Below, one piece after another: positions 32,350 to 45,400 of a stretch of DNA of 64,000 bases (positions are counted from its first letter, which is position 1; each line of letters begins with the position of its first letter). A model generated the notes under the pieces. The model saw nothing but the letters and a program-made list of their open reading frames with translations. It was not told the origin of the DNA and ran no database searches. Both the position numbers and the translations under genes were made by a program. This stretch comes from Apostichopus japonicus (Eukaryota > Echinodermata > Holothuroidea > Aspidochirotida > Stichopodidae), in contig NC_092567.1 in assembly GCF_037975245.1 (NCBI RefSeq), positions 25,166,876-25,230,875 on the forward strand. Direction: 5' to 3'.

Positions 32350-35300
32350 TCAGTTACTATCTGTCCCGTCGTCATCCACTCGTAAACTTTCCACGAGATC
32401 ATCAAACTCCTGAACATTTTGCTCGTATAGTTTAAGTTGCTCTGGAATGTGTTTGTCCTATGCATAGAATGACAAAAATAAAACATCAAACAACCGGTCA
32501 TAAGCAGGAGCAGCCCAAGGGATTCCAACAGATTCCTCATAATTCCACATTTCTACTTTAAGACATTGAAGACTCCAGCATAAAGAAACATCTCATGCCA
32601 GTAATGAATGAGGTGGTTTGAATGAGGTGTAACAGAAGTGTTAGACACCACTATCGATCCCAGAAAATACACACACAGCTTGCTACCACTAGTACACAGT
32701 CAATACATGCAGCTACGGTCAATACCCACAACACAGTGCACATAGCAGCAATGGACATCTCAAGTCTAGATAAAAGATAGCAAGGTATCACGTTTCATTA
32801 ATTCTGCATTTTGTAGGGACACGAAAAAAAACTTGCAAGCAACAGAAAGTTAACTTTTTCAGATGGCGACACGCGGTTTGGGGTGAGTCTTCGATGCCTT
32901 TAATTCAGATCACCAAGTTTGTGAAAAGAAGAACCTTAGCATGACTAATCTATATCCAATCAAGACCTACTGACAACAATCAGAGTGGCTGTCTGAGTTT
33001 TTGAGAGAGGAAAGGGAGGTTGGGGGAGAGGAAATAAGTAGGGAGAGCTGTACAAATTAAAGCTATGCTATTGTTGCTCAGGCTTCCTGGCCTGACAGGA
33101 TGAAGAAACACTGTGAGAGAACATGCTTAAATTTTCTGGTACTTAGCATATGATCCCGGCACACACCCTTCTCCTCCTCTCCTAATCTTCCTCCTTGCCC
33201 CTTTTACTCCAATCCATTGTTTGTCTAACATCAGTAAAAGCACAAAATTTGGTGTAGAATGAAATACCCAAAAGTAAAATGGTTCTGATGTCGAAAAGTA
33301 CCCTTGAGTAGCAATTTGTCGATGCTATATATTCAAGCTCCATGAAAGTACAGAAATAAGCAAACTGGAACTGCTTGATCAAGCAATGCACTTCACTCTA
33401 GCATGATGTGTATTCACCTACCAATGAATGTGATTGGTATTTTAAAGGCATTGAAGACTCGCCCCAAACCGTGTGCGGCCATCTGAAAAAGTTAACTTCC
33501 GTTGCTTGCAAGTGAAGTTTTTGCAGACAGTAATGAAACATGATACCTTGTTATCTTTAGCTGGACCTGAGATGTCCATCGCTGTATCGTTTGTACACTG
33601 TGCTGTGGGTCTTGACCGCAGCCGTATGTACTGACTGTACACTAATTACCGATGTCTAATTACCGATGGTAGGAAGCTGTGTGTGTGTATTTTCTGGGAT
33701 CGATGGTGGTGTCTAACACTTCTGTTACACCTCATTCGAAACTAGGTCAGATTACCGGCATTAGACGTTTCTTTTTGCGTGAGTCTTAACACCCTTAAAG
33801 TCGTTATGAATATTCACTACTCACCAAAACTTCTCCAAGGGTTGGCTGATCCTTGAATAGCTCCAGTTCTGGTGCGGATTGGAAAGTCAGGTAGAAGTTA
33901 GCAAGGTCTGACGAAGAATCAGATTTTGCAAACGCTGGATGCTGTAAAAGAAACAATTTCAATTCAATATCTTCATTTCTTTTAAGCAAAAGAATATTGA
34001 TTATGTCATGGATCATGGAGGAGCTAATATATTTTACTGAGGATGCTACAATAGATACAAAGTGATCCTGAGAATACTGTTACAAAAATATAACTGTTAA
34101 TCATGGAAGAAACAAATAAGTGCAAATACTGCCCAATTAATACAGTTAGACTGAAGTGAAATGAATTGTTACGAAAGCTGCCATGATGTTACTGTGAACG
34201 AAACAAGAATCTTTTCATAGTTCCCATCACATATATTATCAAACACAACTGTTAATCATAAGTGCAAATACTGCCCAATTAGTACAGAGTAAAATGAAAT
34301 GACAGAAATGAATTGATACAAAAGCTGCCATGATGTTACTGTGAACAAAACAAGAATCTTTGAATAGTTCACAACTTCACATCACACATATTATGAGGTT
34401 ACTAATCTTTTCTATTATAATCTTTTTTTACTTCATAGATATTGGAAAAGGAATTTATTTTATTAGTAATTACCATCGACTGGGAACACTGAATATGCAA
34501 TACATTTTTCAAGAGTATATACAATTTTGTTCATCACAGCACTTTCATACAACTTTCCATTGCTACTGTAGATCAGCTCTTGACTATACGTACACTTCTA
34601 CTGCTAGAATGAACAGTTCCTAACCTTTATCTGATTCAAATGCTATATACTGTTATCTCATACCATGCTTCAAAGCACTCATACTGACAGTATGAACAGT
34701 TCCTAACCTTCCTCTGATTCTAATGCTAATACCACTATATACTGTTATCTCAAACCATGCTGCAAAGCAGTCGTACTGACAGTATGAACAGTTCCTAACC
34801 TTTCTCTGATTCTAATGCTAATACCACTATATACTGTTCTCTCATATCATGCTTCAAAGCAGTCGTACTGACAGTATAAACAGTTCCTGACTCTGTCTAA
34901 TGCTTTACACCACTCTATACTGTCTCTCGTATCATGCTTCAAAGCACTCGTACTGACAGTATGAACAGTTCCTAACCTTTCTCTGACTCTAATGCTTTAC
35001 ACCACTCTATACTGTTCTCTCATATCATGCTTCAAAGCACTCGTACTGACAGTATGAACAGTTCCTGACCTTTCTCTGACTCTAATGCTTTACACCACTC
35101 TATACTGTTCTCTCGTATCGTGCTTCAAAGCACTCGTACTGACAGTATGAACAGTTCCTGACTCTAATGTTTTACACCACTCTATACTGTTCTCTTGTAT
35201 CATGCTTCAAAGGACTCGTACTGACAGTATTAACAGTTCTTACTGCTCATACTGTCAGTTCAAGGGCTCTGAAACATAACATGAAAGTACAGTATATAAA

Positions 35301-36856
35301 GAAAACTTATTAACACATCAGGATAATTGGGAGCTCACCAAATCGACCATTACAAAGTCTTCCACATCAGATATTTGGCTGCTAGATGACTTATCAGAGA
35401 CCTGGGAGTCTGAACCAGGTAGTCCCCTGGTTTGGTCCTCACTGGATCCTTGATCAACCTCATCTGGTGGTCCTGGTTGTTGAGTTTGTCTTGGTTTATT
35501 TGCTGCTTGAAGTAAACTCTCAAAAGGAGTGTCCTCAGGCACAAGATCTATGTCAAGCTGGGTAGAATGAAAGGACAGAGACAATAGAATGAAAGGAGAG
35601 AGACAATAGAATGAAAGGACAGGGACAATAAAATGAAAGGACAGACAATAGAATGAAAGGACAGACAATATAATGAAAGGACAGAGACAATAGAATGAAA
35701 GGACAGAGACAATAGAATGAAAGGACAGAGACAATAGAACGAAAGGACAGGGACAATAGAATGAAAGGACAGGGACAATAAAATGAAAGGACAGACAATA
35801 GAATGAAAGGACAGGGACAATAGAATGAAAGGACAGAGACAATAGAATGAAAAGACAGAAACAACAGAATGAAAGGACGGAGACAATAGAATGAAAGGAC
35901 AGAGACAATAGAATGAGAGGACAGAGACAATAGAATGAAAGGACAGAGACAATAGAATGAAAGGACAGAGACAATAGAATGAAAGGACAGAGACAACAGA
36001 ATGAAAGGAGAGAGACAATAGAATGAGAGGACGGAGACAATGAGAATGCATTGAGATGGACAGCCAGAAGTAAGGGGGACAACGATGGGCAGCACGGGCA
36101 GGGTAAGGGGAAACAGTTGGTCGACAAAAGTTTGGAGCAAACTTTCAAAATGAGTACATTCAGAGGGAAAATCCAATGAGGTGCTGCAGCAGAATGCACG
36201 ACTTAAAAATCTAAAAAACGATAACATTGTGATGAACAACAAGTTCTGTTTAAATACCTGTTGTGGTAAGGATGGTTCACTAGCAAATGCTCCTAGATGT
36301 TTACGGATTGAGATGGGAGATGATGAGAGGTTTACAAAGGCATCATTTCCAATGGCTGAGATGGGATTTGATGAGGATTTTTGCAAGTCTCTGAAGAAAA
36401 AGAAAACGTAAAACTGGATCAAGTAGTAAACTAAAAAGCTAAAACAGGTGACTGCCAAACCAACCAAAGGACCATATAATACTCTTAGTATGAAGGCAGT
36501 GAGTACCAGTGAATACTTACTTAGATTTCTTATTGCTTCCTTCTAATCTGGAGGACACTACGGGTCTTCCGTTTGATGAACTGTTGGCCATCGATGGCGA
36601 TGAAGACCTTAGACTAGACCACATCTCTTGGGAATCATCTATCATACTAGATTCAGACTGAGCAACACTAATGATGAAAAAAAAACAAGACCATCATGTC
36701 TTGGTCTAGTGACGTTACAATTCTGTTTGTAAATCCAATTTGTATCTTAACTCTTACAACAAATGTTCTCAAAGCATGATTCATGAATTGATTTCTGAAT
36801 TCCAAAGGTGTAGGAGTGGATTTTGATATAATTTTATATTTATATATATATATTTA

Positions 36857-36917
<61 letters not shown>

Positions 36918-39900
36918 TATGGTTTTCTTCATTTATAACTATAAATCATTGCGGAATTCTTGATTTTGACCTACTCTACAAACAATGAATGAATGTACAA
37001 AGTATTAGAGAATGGACAAACATTTTAACGTATAAGTTCATGTTTTAACACTCCTGCTGTTGCTCACTTGTAATCCTGTTTAATGTGCTACACATTTTGA
37101 CAGCACTTGTTACAAGTTGCTGTTATTAATAGATAAAGTAAAGTATACCTACCTTGGGACCTTCATCATTGCAGGGGTGAGATGTTTCTGGGGACTCTTA
37201 CTAAAATGGTTGTCAGAAACTACAACAGGTGAGACAGCCGATGAACTCAGCTGTTGTACTGACATAGCGAGGTTTGTTCTATATGCGACAGATAGGGTCA
37301 ACGTTCCCCTTGGGGTGGGGACAACTCCTATCTGCATTACCTGGAAATCTATCAAAGAGAGAGAGTGTTCATAGTTTCATACAACTATCAGCTTCACTGT
37401 TTAGAAAGGTGCATTACACAATATCATGGGGTGAGGATACAAAGTGTTATTTCAAAGTTGAAAGAAATTTAATAAATCCATTTGTCAAAAATTTAGTGAA
37501 TGAAATGAGGGCATGAGAGATAAGTGCAAAAATATTGGGATTTATTAACAAGCCAGAAAGGGGGGGGGGGGGTTCATATCTCATCACAGACATCTTTATC
37601 ATATACGACAAACATTAAGTCCATTACAAAATTTCTCAATGTTTTAGATAATTCCTTAGTAATAACAAGTTGTTGGAGTAAGGTGGTGGTTGTAGGAGGT
37701 GCTTAACAAGGAAGTCTGTATCATTGACCACAAAAATTTATTTTTCTTATCATTTCTTTAAAATAACAATCTCTTGGAGCACAGACATCTCATTCATGTG
37801 ACAAACATTCAGAAACGATTCAAAGATTTCTTAAAAACACTTTCAGTAGAGGGTCTAATTTTCAAAAACAATTCTTCATTTCCGAAAGAAAATTGATCCT
37901 CATGGTAGAAACTAGACAAGTTTATAATTTTGATCATATTTTGCCATTTCAGGCTTTCCAAACATACTTGGCTCAGGCAACACTGATAATCCTTACCTTT
38001 GCTTTAACACAAGCAAGATTAAAAGGCAAACAAGCCCCAACAAAATATTTGATGACTTTATTATTATGCTTTCTTTAAAGCTCTGAAGAAGATCCTGCTA
38101 GGATCAAAGCGTCAGGCCCACTTACTTTTACACATTCTCTTACACAGGCTCTTTAGTGGATAAACAGTGTGCTAACAGTTTTCGTTTATTTTCATTTTGA
38201 TTTTGATTATTTCTTAAAGTCCTTTTGAGATTACAAAGAGATTAGTGGAAACTAGACATAAATACTGACCTTGTCCAAGGCTGGATAGCTTCCCCTTTCC
38301 ATCACCGACGTAGATACTGGATAAAATTTTATAATCACTAAATGTCTGTCTCCTAGCTATTTTGTAGGCTGGTATTGACCTTGTAATGCAGAAGATTGAC
38401 TTAAGTATCAGACCCATCCTAGTGTAGACAACATAGTGGACTTTAGCCAGTGGGTCTTTCACATCAGAGTAACTTAAATTCCATGACTCTAGGACCATCT
38501 TGTCACCCTGCAAAATATACAACACCAAACTGTGTATAGATTCAATATTTTGATCGTTGCTGTCATATTCCAGTTTCTGGAGTTATTTCTTTATTATCCA
38601 GGAATGGTGAAAGTACAACAGAAGCTTACACACACAGTTCATATGTATAATAACTGATTCAAAATAAAATACTTTTGAAACTCTGTTATATAATGATATC
38701 ACAAAGAAAAAAGAATATTTCAAAGTTGAGAATAGTTAATAAAACAAAACAATATTGGCACAATACCACTTCACTTTAGCTTAGACATCCACATGATACC
38801 AAGTACAAACTGTTGGGTTACATGCACAGAAGTGAATACTATGAATGTATGTATAATTTGGACATCTAGATACACAAGGCAACAAACTTCTACACAAAAT
38901 TACATACAAACATTACTCTAGCATATTGGTTATTTAAAACTTACCTCTTAATTCGGAGACACCTATATACACCATTAGTTTATTTATTTTCAACTCCTTT
39001 AAAATTATGAAATTTTATATTTATATTGGCAGAGAATATGAACATGGAAAATAAATTTTGACTTTCTAGTTAGTAGTGCAATCACTTTACAGAAGAGAAG
39101 GAAAGCACTCTTTAGTTATAACAACACTAACCTCATTTGTTTCAAGGGTGATATCTATCGTAATAGGCTGGTTAAGGCTAGGAACATCTTGTGTTAATAG
39201 TTTGCGCACTTGCGATTTGATGCTCTGGCTGTCTGGTATTGCGACATTAAACTGTAAAAGAATGTCATTAAGTACATTACAGTTCACAAAACAGTAAATT
39301 TGTTTTCAAAAAAGCTCATTTAACTTTAATCCATACATTTTAATCTCTCCAAATACAACAAATTTGTGAATCTGTTAACATTTTCTTAAGTATTTTGTTC
39401 CTCACATTTAAAGCCAATACTGTCACTGATTTAAATTAACATTTCAAAACATTGTCAACTAACCTTGTTCATTTCCAAGAAATATTTGGTCAGTTATGTA
39501 TGTATACAGAGTGCAACTATAAAACTACAATGAGAGTACCGAAAAAGCCTCCAGACCCTGTGATAGAAAAAGAATTTTATTCAAATACAAACTTTAGGAG
39601 GAAGAGAAATAACTTCCTTACCCAGTCTACTCCTTCTGAATGTACTTTGGACTTTGTCTCGACCTTACTACCAGATCTAGACTGGACGATCACCTGGATA
39701 GTCTGAAAAAAAAGAAATGTTATACGAAATAAGTGATTGTTTGCATGTTACATAGCAAGTTTCAGCATTTGTTTCGATTACCCTATTGAAAGTTCTGCAT
39801 ACAAAAACTGCTTTGCATCTTTGCACACGTATGTGTATCAATTTGGAAAACACTTCCCAACAATGGGCCAAATTACACTAGATTAAATATTCTGTGTTAT

Positions 39901-40572
39901 TCAATTTAACAGAGCTATTGACAAAGGAAGTTGAGAGATGCACCATCCAAATTCCAAAGTAAGTTTAATTTCTTTTAATTGAGCAGCAATGAGATACAAA
40001 GAATACAAAACTGCACTGAAATCTATATTAGTAGGACAATGCCTTATTGTGGAACGTTCTTCCCTGCTTTGGGATCATCAGCACATCCCCCATATCTAGC
40101 ATTTGTTTGAAATTTCCAACTTTTCCCAAATACTGCTAAAAGTGTTGAAAGGGATCTTACTCAATTACTCAGTATGATATCTTTGAGCTGAAGATGACAG
40201 AAATGCCTGAATTATTGAAATTGGAACATAAGTAAACATTATTTCAATTTATTTGGGGTCCAGAATGGTGACCTCTAATATTTACTGAAGGGTTTGCATC
40301 AATATTGTACAATACTTTCTTACAGTATACCAAAAATTTCATTTTTACTACAAAATTCATTTCATATTTAATTGAACTATAGTGGCACCAGCAACTGATG
40401 TGTACAACATTAGTACTAATTAGAATATACATTCTTACAGATTCAATCATATCATTAACATAAACAATGTCTGAGTATCATAAGACAAACAACGTACCTT
40501 CAGGGCAAAGAAAGTGGTGAATTTCTTCAAATCTTTCCCTTCTCTCTCTGTTAAATTATTTGCTGAAGACAT
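32350..40572 (-). CDS. ATG13: ATG13, autophagy-initiation scaffold
   Basis: Ten coding exons on the minus strand: 40572-40498, 39702-39622, 39251-39132, 38507-38270, 37348-37153, 36667-36521, 36390-36258, 35557-35339, 33941-33825, 32457-32350. All phases agree and give 477 residues, close to human. Residues 1 to about 200 form the HORMA domain that binds ATG101 (marks: KKFTTFFALKTIQVIVQSR, FNVAIPD, LLKSIFCITR-like stretch, RGTLTLSVAYR). The middle is Ser-rich and disordered. A LIR motif FVMV at about residues 398-401, preceded by acidic VED, should bind ATG8 proteins. The C-terminus EQLKLYEQNVQEFDDLVESL matches the conserved tail. ATG13 bridges ULK1, FIP200 and ATG101 at the phagophore. It is head-to-head with RPS10, and several introns hold large tandem arrays. 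Confidence 0.96.
32612..32903 (+). mobile_element. MITE copy M2, left-truncated, ATG13 last intron
   Basis: It shares AATGAGGTGTAACAGAAGTG, ATCGATCCC, ACACACAGCTTGCTACC, AAGGTATCACGTTTCATTA and the right end CCTTTAA with the element at 19737-20094. About 60 bp of the left end is missing. Confidence 0.8.
33442..33798 (-). mobile_element. MITE copy M3, inverted and full length, ATG13 last intron
   Basis: Edges are TTAAAGGCATTGAAGACTCG and the inverse of TTAAGGGTGTTAAGACTCAC. It is the inverse of M1 and M2. With M2 540 bp away in opposite orientation, the intron transcript could form a long hairpin. Confidence 0.82.
34625..35262. repeat. About 95-bp tandem array, seven copies, ATG13 intron
   Basis: Copies contain GACAGTATGAACAGTTCCTA, CTCTGA(T/C)TCTAATGCT, ACCACT(C/A)TATACTGTT and CATGCTTCAAAGCA. 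Copies vary in length by loss of internal blocks. Inverted pieces (ACAGTAT, ATACTGT) allow local hairpins. Confidence 0.9.
35562..36045 (-). repeat. 22-bp polypyrimidine minisatellite next to an ATG13 3' splice site
   Basis: About 23 copies, some shortened to 18 or 20 bp. On the coding strand they read TTTCATTCTATTGTCTCTGTCC. The array ends only a few bases before the acceptor of exon 35557-35339 and contains no AG dinucleotide on the coding strand. Frames through it stay partly open and would add Leu/Ser/Phe-rich peptides if the intron were retained. Confidence 0.95.
36836..36915. repeat. TA microsatellite, ATG13 intron
   Basis: About 80 bp of nearly pure (TA)n between exons 37348-37153 and 36667-36521. 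Confidence 0.93.
38079..38185 (+). mobile_element. Penelope-type repeat with decayed hammerhead motif (copy E)
   Basis: CTCTGAAGAAGATCCTGCTA then GGATCAAAGCGTCAGGCC, followed by the family flank TACACAGGCTCTTTAGTGGA and GCTAACAG. GAAAC has become AAAGC, destroying the catalytic core. It lies in an ATG13 intron 85 bp from the exon ending at 38270. Confidence 0.65.
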
Positions 40573-42411
40573 GGTTCACATCTTTGCAACCTGTGAATCA
40601 ACAAATAAACATACTGGCCATCTTTTAACTCCAAACCCAAGTATTTTAAACTTGTTCTTATAAGTGCTGGAGTCTCTGGAGATACTGTATCACAATCCTT
40701 AACATAAAAAATTTGCCCATTTAGTTCAAAACTTCATGAGAGACAAGGTGATCGCCCGTAGAGTCACAATTGGGGTATTACAGTTGGTTGGTTACAGTAA
40801 GGGAATTAATCTTCTTTTCAAGGGTAGAGATCCTGACAATCTCGCTCATGTCGCTCAGTGGTTTAACATTATTTCTATCCTTCAGCTATGTAATTTCACT
40901 GATTTTCTCACCGTATTCTGCCAGAAATAGAAAGAATTATACTTTTAAATTGTTAAGATTAGAACTTAAACTGCTCCAACTATGCAAAATTATCCCTAAC
41001 TTCATGCTTATGTTAAAAGTTCACAGTATAGGCCTAACTCTGCTAAATGGATGGAGTAATCAACAAAAGTGTCTCATCATGAAAATTGATGTTTTCTTGT
41101 TTCACTGTGGCAATTCTGGCTGTTTCCATTATGGCTTTGTAGCTTAACTTGTAATTGAAAACACTTCAGTGGCTAGGCCTAGGCTAGGTTGATATTTCAT
41201 TAACCTTTCAAATAACGCCTAGTTTTCTAGACATGAATTCAAATAAATTTAAAAAATAGCTTAAAATACGGGGTAGAAATGTCCATACTTATAGAGAATA
41301 TATCAGATTACAACTGGTAAACACTATGCAGGATACCGTGGTCTATCATGACCCGAGTCAGACTACTGAGTACTGTGCTGTAGCCCCTATGTAGGCCTAG
41401 GCTAGGCTATGTGTAAACAACGATTTGTTTTGATACGCAGACTACAGTATACACATTACATCATTTAGCCTAACATATTACACATAGGCCTGTTGTCGTC
41501 CTAACTTTCTTCACTGTATGAAATACATATGTCGCCCTCTTTTTTCTGGAAAATCTTCCGGCAACCTCCAAAGTAAATCTATTATTCAAATCACTTCCAA
41601 TCATACCCATCTGTTTTTCTTTTTCTGTAAAACTCTGACTTGTAAGCATTGATAACTAGTGCTATATATTTCCGAAGATTTGATGTAAATTTGGTTTTTC
41701 TGAAATAAGAAATTGAGCAAAGTTACTCTCTCTGAAAACAAGGTATAATGTTAATGTTAGTCGTAACATTAGGCTGCAATTAGTGTATGAGATGAGCCTG
41801 AGCCTACGATACTTACAATGGTTAGGCTTTGCTTTTTCACACGGTCTGTCTTACACTCATCCTAGCTAACGTTAGCAACACTTGCATTATGATGGCATTT
41901 CACCCGTGCACCAAATTTCAATTGTAATATGATAAGGTCTAATTGTGCCTTAGTCAGGGCTAAGTGAGGGTGACCTGGTCTGGGCCCAAACCATGGATGG
42001 AGGCTTAACTCCAAGCTCCCTAACAAGTAATAATTAACATGACATCCTGAACTATAGGGGCCTAAGTAAGTTAGTCCCAATATTCCTACTCTTGAGCACT
42101 AGTCTGACTCTTTCATAGTCATTAAAATAGTAAGGACAGGGTGTAAACTGTAATCCAAAATATTGAAAGGAAGGAGGATAACACTGCTAAAGAGCAATTT
42201 CTGTATACTGCAATTTGTAAGTTAAGTGGTACTGGTAGCTGTTGTTGGTCTTTGCATAAGTTATGACCGAGGCCTATTCCAAGCAGTGCAATGCCTATGG
42301 CATCACTATGTTATGTTTAACTCTAGTCTAGCCTCTAGGACTTGTGAAAATTGATTCAGTTTGTTTAGTTATAACATTTTTATACATTTAAATGTTTTTA
42401 TCAACCTTAGG
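40573..42411. promoter_or_regulatory. Divergent region between ATG13 and RPS10
   Basis: 1.8 kb between the two start codons, containing both promoters and, for RPS10, an expected non-coding first exon, since its ATG lies two bases after an AG acceptor (42410). Two pyrimidine tracts could be the 5'TOP start. One is CTCTTTTTTCTGG near 41530 with an ETS-like CTTCCGG and donor AAA|GTAAAT. The other is CTTTTTCTG near 41620 with donor CTT|GTAAGC at 41642. Neither is proven. The region is dotted with TAGGCCTAGGC-type motifs. Confidence 0.45.
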
Positions 42412-45400
42412 ATGTTGATGCCCAAGAAGAATCGTATACTCATCTATGAGAACCTCTTTAAAGAGGGGGTGATGGTAGCCAAGAAGGATACCAACCTAGC
42501 CAAACACCCAGAAGTGGATGTGCCCAACTTGCATGTCATGAAGGCTTTGCAGGTAAGCTGGCGTGGTTAGTCTTTACTATACGATGCATGTTCTGGACAA
42601 ACAGTACAGTCCAAAATTGAGTAATTCTAAGTTTATAGCCATAGGTGTTTTCTGATATTCTTTAAACATCATGCAGTAACCAGTTTAATATAAATATGGG
42701 AACCAGTAAAGCTTCACAGGGTGACAAGTGAAGTATCTCCAATTTAGTGAAAGATCATATATTAACTTATCCTGGCATGTGATAACCTTCACAGATACTT
42801 CCAGCCATTAAATGGTTTAAAAGTCTGATGATAAAATGTGATTTAGAAGAGGAATACATTGAGGTTTTGTTGTGATTAGTTGTGACTAGTGACAGTCTAT
42901 CTTTTGGGGAGTCATAATATAGTACTGTAAGTGCATATTAAGGTTTTAAAGGGTTATGAAAGGGTGAAAAGATGCATAGCAGTTTGCACACACGGACCGT
43001 AGTTTTTCATAAACTTTGGAAGATGAACTTCGGAACCTTTAAAACTGCTATGCAAAATTTGAATTTACCATATTTCTCCGAGAGTGCCAACTGAGAAATA
43101 ATGAGCTAATGTTATATGATCTAGCATCTACAATGTTACGTAAAATATGCAAATCTCTTTTGTCTTGTACAGTAGCTTCTTGGCCAATTTGAATTTGGCC
43201 AATTTTGAAAAGTGATGATTAATCTAAATTTGTTGGCATTAGAACTTTCAATACTTTAGTAGAGTAAATAATTTACAAATTTCGACATATAATTTTATTG
43301 TATTATTAATGTGTTGATGATGATTACCTGGCTTTTTCACATGCTTTAGACATTAATTCTCCTGCATGTAGTAAACACCAGGGAAAGCAATTTGTAGCTT
43401 TGTTGATATTTTCATGCAAGTTTTGATTTGCTTGAAACCTGACTAGCTACACATATTTAAGAAAGTAGTTTTCATATCTATGTAAGAAAAGTTGCTCTGT
43501 GTTCGTACAAGAGTAATCATGTTGCAAACCTGTCACCTTTGTGTGTTATATTGATGATACCACTGTAAGAAGTGGCACTTGGAATAATTTTGTAGGTCTA
43601 CGAAAAGTGCCCATTTCAACCCTATCGAACTTGGAGGGCCTTGAAAAAATTCCAAATTCTCTTTGAACATCATCAGATCCAACTGTTGACGAGTAAGTTG
43701 AGACTAGTGTTGCGCCGATAATCGTTTTCAATATCGGTATCGGCCGATATTTGCAATATCGGCAGCATATCGGTATCGGTAAAATTTTGCCTAATTGCCG
43801 ATAACAGCAAGCCGATATTGAACTTTTTTTTTCACAGCAGAGCTACTTATTTATACTTGCAATGATTTGTTAATCTGCCCAAGACGATCCATTTCTGTAG
43901 CGTCAGTTAAACTCTTATTCATTTTCGATTAATATCCATGGAAACCTGACCCTCCGTAACCTCTAAAACACGTCTACGGCGCGCGAATATAACCAATGAC
44001 CTTCGTGAACCTTGGCCTACACATAGCATTAGTGCAGCATGTATACACTGTACTGTACTAACCATTCATTTTCTCAAAGGCCTCCGTGAAAACCTTGAAC
44101 ATGATGCATAACTGCACTTTTAATTTTCCGCGAACACACTGCCGATTTCCCGCCGGTGTTCGCCCAGCGAACACGCCGAGCACGCGAGCATAAAGGCGTA
44201 GTGTCCAGGGGCCCGCCTTAGGGCCTTGGTGGGGTCATGGGGTAGAACCCCTTGTGGGGATCCTGGGGGATAAAGCCCCGAAAAATTGGCTTTTTTTTGC
44301 GTGTCTGGCGATAAAAAAAAAAACGCAGTTGAGTATGCAAAATAATTTTCTTATTTAAATTGTCACGAAACAGATGAAAATTTTAAAATGACAAGTTAGA
44401 GTAGCTATATAATGTTATAAAATGAAAAGAGATTTAATCTGTCTTTCAATCTTTAAAAAGTGCAACTTACAAAACTTCCGATATTATGAAACAAACAACG
44501 TTCAGCAAAGCCCTGTCTCTAGACTGCCTAACAATGAATAGCGTGCACAATGCGTACATTTTTACAACTGCGGTGTTTAACCCTATACCCAACTACCGTC
44601 GTACATGTGCTGCGAATTTTCCCAGGTACCTTCCCAAACACACTGTAAGCTCATCCCCTGTGTAACACCTGTTTGTTAACATTTTTTGGCAAGTTGCCAG
44701 GGAACTTTTCAGTTACGTGAGATCCGTAACCGCCGAGGTGGTTAGGCTATTTGCTATACAATTAACTATGGTAGGATATTATTTTTTCCGGATTTTTGGA
44801 AATTCTAGAAAATACTTTCTTTTTTCCCCCGCTTTAAAACAGATGTGGTCTTACGGTATATTCATAAATGGATGCACTAGAGCCTTGTTTACATGACATT
44901 AGTTGCATTTAGTACGATATGCCAGTTTTGCGTGAATTTTTCGAAAGTGTTTTGTTCGATCTTTCGTAATATTTGAAAGGTGTACCACCTTACTTTCCGT
45001 ACACAATTGGTCATTTCTCTACTGATTTTCAGTTTTTTTCTTCTCTATACGGTCAAGTGAATAAGTTGTACATTGAGTATAAACTCAATAAATTATCATT
45101 TTTACATTGTGATCGACAGTTCGTAACCTAATTAAGATGCAATTTTGCAAGCATACGTTAACACTATAGCTACTTGTAAGTCTTTACGATGTTAAGGCTC
45201 ACATTTACTGCGTCCATTTTATTATCGCGTGCAGCGCTGCAGTGAAAAAGATTCTGGTTGGATTTCAATTATAATTCTCTTTTTCAAAATCAGGAAAAAA
45301 GTCATTCTTTTCAACTTAGGACAAAAGGAAAACAAAACACCATATTTTGTTGTTTACTTGAAGATTTATTTGTGAATGTATGCATGACTAAAGTACGATT

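Noticed and set aside
35553-36467. Proteins of about 170-300 residues with LSFHSIVSV repeats
   Set aside because: Made of an ATG13 exon read into an intronic minisatellite; the splice sites on both sides are strong and phases fit.
37340-37348. Acceptor CAG|GTAATG for the ATG13 exon ending at 37153
   Set aside because: It would break phase with the exon ending at 38270; the acceptor TAG|ATTTCCAG eight bases upstream restores the frame and the expected GQDFQVMQIG alignment.
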